In this document: one piece after another, positions 60,795 to 64,000 of the stretch | How the letters are laid out: each line of letters starts with the position of its first letter | Numbering within the stretch: the stretch's first letter is position 1 | DNA from: CAYSFW01 sp964620675 | GTDB lineage: Bacteria; Pseudomonadota; Gammaproteobacteria; UWMA-0217 | Direction: 5' to 3' | NCBI GenBank assembly: GCA_964620675.1 | Contig: CAZUJU010000009.1 | Coordinates: 14,012-78,011 of the forward strand | DNA: 64,000 bases | The notes under the pieces: model-generated | Told to the model about the DNA's origin: nothing | The model's database searches: none | Seen by the model: the letters and a program-made list of their open reading frames with translations, nothing else | Position numbers and translations under genes: made by a program

Positions 60795-62052
60795 GCAACC
60801 GTTCGAGTGGCGTATCGTCATCGCCTTCGTGCTGCTGACGGCGCTGGTCAGCGGCGTGTTTTCGCTCAGCATCGTCGCGGTGGTGCATTTTGTCGAAGAA
60901 CACCTGGTCTCCGAAGAATTGCAGCGCGAGTTGAACTCGGTGCTACGCGAGGATATTCAATACGATCGACCGCCGCGGCTCGATTCGCGCACCCGGTTTT
61001 TCGCCACCGATCTGCCGCAGTACGCGGTGCCTGAACGATTCGCGCGCCTCGACGCCGGTTTTACCGAAATCGTCGATGAGAGTGGCGCGTATTACGCCTA
61101 CACCCACCAAAGCAACGGGCACCGCTACCTGCTGGTGCGCGATCAGCACGAGTTCGAAGCGCGTGAACAGGCGCTGTTCAATGTGGTCCTGGCCGGCTTT
61201 CTACTGACGATCGCCGCCGCTTGGGGCCTTGGCCGCTTCACCGCGCGTGCGATCATGGCACCCGTCAGCCGACTCGCGCGCCAGGTGCGCGACCTCGACC
61301 CAACCCGACCCGCAGTGGCGGCGCTCGCGTCGGATTACCCGGCTGACGAAGTCGGCCAACTTGCCGCGGCCTTCGATGCCGCGTTGGGTCAGGTGAATCG
61401 CTTGCTCGAACGCGAACGCCTGTTCACCAGCGACGTCAGCCACGAATTGCGCACCCCGTTGATGATCGTGGCCAGCTCTTGCGAACTCCTGCGGGAGTCG
61501 TCCATGACCCCGCGTCAGAGCGAACAGCTTGAGCGGATCGAGCGCGCGAGTGAGGAAATGCGCGACTTGGTGCAAACCTTCCTCCAACTCGCGCGGGGTA
61601 CGCCCAATGCGATGGTGTCCGACGCCGACAGAACCCTGTCCGAAGTTGCGGTGGAACAGGCGCAACGCTGGCGGTGGCTGTTTCAGGATAAGGGGCTTGA
61701 ATTTCAATACGTCGAAGCGACACCGGATCACGGCCACTACAATCCGACCCTGTTAGGCGCGGTCATGGCGAATCTGTTACGCAACGCCTTGCACTACACC
61801 GAACGGGGACATGTTCGCCTGATCGTCGAATCCGGCGGTTTTCGGGTCGAAGACAGCGGCGTTGGCATCCCGGCTGCGGAACACGACGCGGTATTTCAAA
61901 CCTTCCGGCGCGGCCAAAGCGCGCGCGGCGAGGGTCTCGGGCTTGGCTTATCGCTGGTCAAACGGATTTACGCGCGCCAAGGGTGGCGGATTTTCGTGCA
62001 CGCAGGTGACGCCGCGGGGACCTGCTTTCGGGTATCGTTATCCGAGCACTGA
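60784..62052 (+). CDS. Sensor histidine kinase
   Basis: The 422-residue kinase has two membrane helices (about 11–33 and 133–152) flanking a periplasmic sensor of about 100 residues. A HAMP domain follows (ARAIMAPVSRLARQVRDLD), then a HisKA domain with His220 (TSDVSHELRTPLMIV) and a HATPase domain (LLRNALHYTERGHVRL, VEDSGVGIP, GLGLGLSLVKRI). The ATG at 60784 overlaps the regulator gene. Signal unknown. Confidence 0.94.
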   Translation: MGAKQPFEWRIVIAFVLLTALVSGVFSLSIVAVVHFVEEHLVSEELQRELNSVLREDIQYDRPPRLDSRTRFFATDLPQYAVPERFARLDAGFTEIVDESGAYYAYTHQSNGHRYLLVRDQHEFEAREQALFNVVLAGFLLTIAAAWGLGRFTARAIMAPVSRLARQVRDLDPTRPAVAALASDYPADEVGQLAAAFDAALGQVNRLLERERLFTSDVSHELRTPLMIVASSCELLRESSMTPRQSEQLERIERASEEMRDLVQTFLQLARGTPNAMVSDADRTLSEVAVEQAQRWRWLFQDKGLEFQYVEATPDHGHYNPTLLGAVMANLLRNALHYTERGHVRLIVESGGFRVEDSGVGIPAAEHDAVFQTFRRGQSARGEGLGLGLSLVKRIYARQGWRIFVHAGDAAGTCFRVSLSEH

Positions 62053-62360
62053 ACCTCGCGGGCGTTGGAATTTTTCACATCTGTAGTTTTGCTTGAGCGC
62101 CCGGCCGTAGTACGACTTGCAGTCGCCGCGGCGGGCGAAGCTTCACGCGGCGCGATTCGATCGCGGTCGTGGCATAATTTCGGCGAACCGGCAGAGGTCA
62201 CGCTCACACCGTAAGCGCTGCCGGACTTGCGGGCTCGTCGGTCGGTGTGAGAGGCCGGGAGTCGTTCACCCTTTGCTTGCAGGACCCACCCATTCCATCG
62301 ACCACACCTGACCATGCCGAGCGCTTACGCCAGAATCCGTGAAGACGAGAGGCCCGTGGC
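62053..62360. other. Intergenic region with long inverted repeat upstream of tadA
   Basis: These 308 bp hold no credible protein gene. A possible -10 (cataat, 62173–62178) precedes a segment with perfect 9-bp arms ctcacaccg (62203–62211) and cggtgtgag (62243–62251), loop 31 bases. It could be a structured leader or small RNA; I compared it by eye with the SRP RNA core (GGAAGCAG) and found no match. Confidence 0.35.
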
Positions 62361-62834
62361 GTGGCCTTGAACCCAGATGCCACCGCGGCGACCGATCTGC
62401 GCTGGATGCAACGTGCGCTCGAACTCGCCGCCGTCGCCGAAGCGGCGGGAGAGGTGCCGATCGGTGCCGTGCTGGTGCGCGATGATGCCTTGATCGCGGA
62501 AGGTTGGAACCAACCGATCCAGGCGCATGATCCTACCGCGCACGCCGAAATCGTGGCGCTGCGCCGCGCGGGGCAGTCGCTCGCGAATTATCGGCTGCCT
62601 GGTACCACGCTCTATGTCACCCTCGAACCCTGCCCGATGTGCATCGGAGCGATGATCCACGCGCGCGTCGGGCGGTTGGTGTTCGCGGCGAGCGATCCAA
62701 AGACCGGCGCCGCAGGCAGTGCATTTGAGCTATTGCAGGACCCGCGGCACAATCATCGGATCGAAGTCACCGCGGGCGTCATGGCGGCCGAAGCCGCCGC
62801 GCTGTTGCGCGCCTTTTTTCGCGCCCGACGCTAA
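62361..62834 (+). CDS. tadA: tRNA(Arg) adenosine-34 deaminase TadA
   Basis: TadA converts A34 to inosine in tRNA-Arg(ACG). The 157-residue product has the zinc deaminase motifs TAHAEI (His61, Glu63) and EPCPMC (Cys91, Cys94), plus the family blocks VPIGAVLV and VGRLVFAASDPKTGAAGS. The start is a GTG at 62361; other in-frame starts close by cannot be excluded. Downstream its stop codon is buried in a palindrome. Confidence 0.94.
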   Translation: MALNPDATAATDLRWMQRALELAAVAEAAGEVPIGAVLVRDDALIAEGWNQPIQAHDPTAHAEIVALRRAGQSLANYRLPGTTLYVTLEPCPMCIGAMIHARVGRLVFAASDPKTGAAGSAFELLQDPRHNHRIEVTAGVMAAEAAALLRAFFRARR

Positions 62835-62870
62835 GCGTCGGACTCTTCATTCGCCACAGCGAATGAAGAG
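62825..62870. terminator. Tandem perfect hairpins at the end of tadA
   Basis: A 17-nt palindrome (ccgacgct a agcgtcgg, 62825–62841) contains the tadA stop. It is followed by a perfect 12-bp stem with a 4-base loop (ctcttcattcgc 62843–62854; gcgaatgaagag 62859–62870). There is no T-run, so transcription termination is uncertain; an mRNA-end or REP-like role is possible. Confidence 0.5.
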
Positions 62871-62924
62871 GGGCGGCAGACGAGCGCAACGCGGCGGCTC
62901 CATTCAACCCTACAGAGCCATAGC

Positions 62925-63959
62925 ATGATCGTGAAAAACAGCTGGATTCTCTTGGCCGCGTCCCTGGTGCTGGCCGGTTGCGGTGGCGAGCCGCAGACAA
63001 ACGAGCCAACCAGTGGCGCCGCGCCAAACATTGACGCCTCACAATCAAAGGCAACCGCGCGAGCCGAGCGAGTCTACGCTGAGGCGACCGTCGCGATGGA
63101 ACTCAAACCGATCTCCCCTCATGTGTATTACGTCATGGGCGCGCCGGGGGCCGCGACGGATAACCAGGGCTTTATTTCCAACGCCGGTGTCATTATCACC
63201 ACCGATGGTGTGGTGTTGCTCGACGGCCTCGGCACTCCATCGCTTGCGGAGAAACTGCTTGGCCTGATCCGGAAGAAAACCGATCTGCCGATTCGCTACG
63301 TGATCGTCACCCATTACCACGCCGACCACATCTACGGGTTACAGGTCTTTCAGGACGCCGGGGCAAAGATCATCGCGCCGCGCGGCGCCGATCTCTACCT
63401 CGCCGCCGCGAACGCCGAGACTCGCCTCGACGAACGCCGCACCTCGCTGTTCCCGTGGGTGGATGAGCGCACGCGCCTCGTCGTGCCGGACGAATACATC
63501 GACGCCGAGCGCGAAATTGAACTTGGTGGGGTCAAGTTGCGCCTCGATTATCTCGGCGCCGCGCACTCGGACGGTGATTTGAGTCTGTACGTGCAGCCGG
63601 ACAATGTGCTGTTCACCGGCGATCTGATCTTCGAGGGGCGGATTCCGTTTGTCGGCGACGCCGAAACCCGGCAATGGTTGGCGACCCTTGAGCGACTCGA
63701 ACAAGCGCAACTGACAGCGCTTATTCCCGGTCATGGTCCCGCTGCGCGCGATCCGCAGGCCTCAGTGCGCACAACCCGGGAATATCTCGCCTACCTGCGT
63801 GAACAACTGGGTGTCGCAGTGGCCGATTTCACGCCATTCGATGAGGCGTTCGCCGCGATCGACTGGTCGCGATTCGAAAAGCTGCCCGCGTACGAGCAGG
63901 CACATCGGACCAATGCCTACCAGGTCTATCTCGCACTCGAGGCTGAAGGGTTCGAGTAA
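62925..63959 (+). CDS. Metallo-beta-lactamase-fold hydrolase lipoprotein
   Basis: The 344-residue product begins with a lipoprotein signal (LLAASLVLAGC, lipobox Cys). An MBL-fold domain follows with metal sites in THYHADHIYGL (HxHxDH type), LGAAHSDGDLSLYV and ALIPGHGPAARD. Short linkers rich in Thr/Ser and Asn follow the lipobox. The family includes lactonases, glyoxalase II-like enzymes and quinoprotein-relay hydrolases; the substrate is unknown. It is anchored in the envelope. The final 41 bases of the window are noncoding. Confidence 0.88.
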   Translation: MIVKNSWILLAASLVLAGCGGEPQTNEPTSGAAPNIDASQSKATARAERVYAEATVAMELKPISPHVYYVMGAPGAATDNQGFISNAGVIITTDGVVLLDGLGTPSLAEKLLGLIRKKTDLPIRYVIVTHYHADHIYGLQVFQDAGAKIIAPRGADLYLAAANAETRLDERRTSLFPWVDERTRLVVPDEYIDAEREIELGGVKLRLDYLGAAHSDGDLSLYVQPDNVLFTGDLIFEGRIPFVGDAETRQWLATLERLEQAQLTALIPGHGPAARDPQASVRTTREYLAYLREQLGVAVADFTPFDEAFAAIDWSRFEKLPAYEQAHRTNAYQVYLALEAEGFE

Positions 63960-64000
63960 ACCCGGACCGTCGAATCCCAACGCCGAATCTCGCGCCGCGC

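Noticed and set aside
62190..62320. SRP (4.5S) RNA gene upstream of tadA
   Set aside because: The conserved GGAAGCAG core loop is absent on both strands.
1..64000. tRNA, rRNA genes, CRISPR arrays and insertion sequences
   Set aside because: I saw no tRNA TTCGA-loop patterns in intergenic gaps, no regularly spaced direct repeats, and no transposase or integrase motifs.

Overview
The window is chromosomal DNA of a GC-rich gammaproteobacterium. Three gene orders are typical of that class: nadB–map–glnD–dapC–dapD–dapE, rpoE–rseA–rseB–rseC–mucD–(grx)–lepA–lepB–DUF4845–rnc–era–recO–pdxJ–acpS, and scpA–scpB near trpS. Base composition, dispersed hairpin repeats and accessory content would suit a Chromatiales-type (purple sulfur or related) bacterium, but that placement is inference. 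I saw no rRNA, tRNA or CRISPR array and no transposase.

Layout. 1–5.3 kb: end of an ankyrin-repeat gene, a dispersed repeat, and a DUF3999/DUF2339 membrane pair. 5.5–14.5 kb, minus strand: lysine/peptidoglycan precursor synthesis (dapC, dapD, dapE), nitrogen sensing (glnD), map and nadB, with one convergent VOC-fold gene. 14.6–29.1 kb, plus strand: the sigma-E envelope-stress operon running into lepA, lepB, rnc, era, recO, pdxJ, acpS, then cysM, a PolB-like exonuclease and rlmD. 29.1–39.2 kb: second copy of the dispersed repeat, PpiC foldase lipoprotein and YciI protein, YciO-like protein, M50 protease, trpS, scpA, scpB, a PDC-type sensor protein, a BacNav-type voltage-gated sodium channel overlapping a ceramidase-like membrane protein, a cysteine desulfurase and a class II glutamine amidotransferase. 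39.7–42.4 kb: a NYN–LOTUS protein, two unknown genes and a Tat-exported intradiol dioxygenase-like protein.

42.6–52.4 kb is the main accessory region: part of a type III secretion system (T3SS) in two divergent operons. The minus operon encodes a STAS protein, SctX, SctY, SctV, SctN and SctO. The plus operon encodes a secretin N-domain-only SctC, FHA-type SctD, SctE-like protein, a 74-residue protein in the needle position, TPR SctG-like chaperone, SctI-like rod protein and a small unknown. The gene order is Ysc/Chlamydia-like. The secretin barrel and SctJ, K, L, P, Q, R, S, T and U are not in the window. The two operons share a 361-bp intergenic region with a divergent pair of ECF-sigma-like promoter motifs.

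52.4–64 kb: dnaE2, encoding an error-prone polymerase, carries an exactly in-frame 174-bp palindromic element with 13-bp terminal inverted repeats. A perfect 42-nt dyad containing a LexA-like box lies just before its start codon. Next come an Xre/RES toxin–antitoxin pair, a PAP2 phosphatase overlapping an LTA-synthase-type sulfatase, a divergent OmpR/HK two-component system, tadA, and a lipoprotein metallo-beta-lactamase-fold hydrolase.

The observations most worth a second look are the split secretin in an incomplete T3SS, the coding-sequence insertion in dnaE2, the dnaE2 operator/hairpin, and the paired ECF-like promoters.
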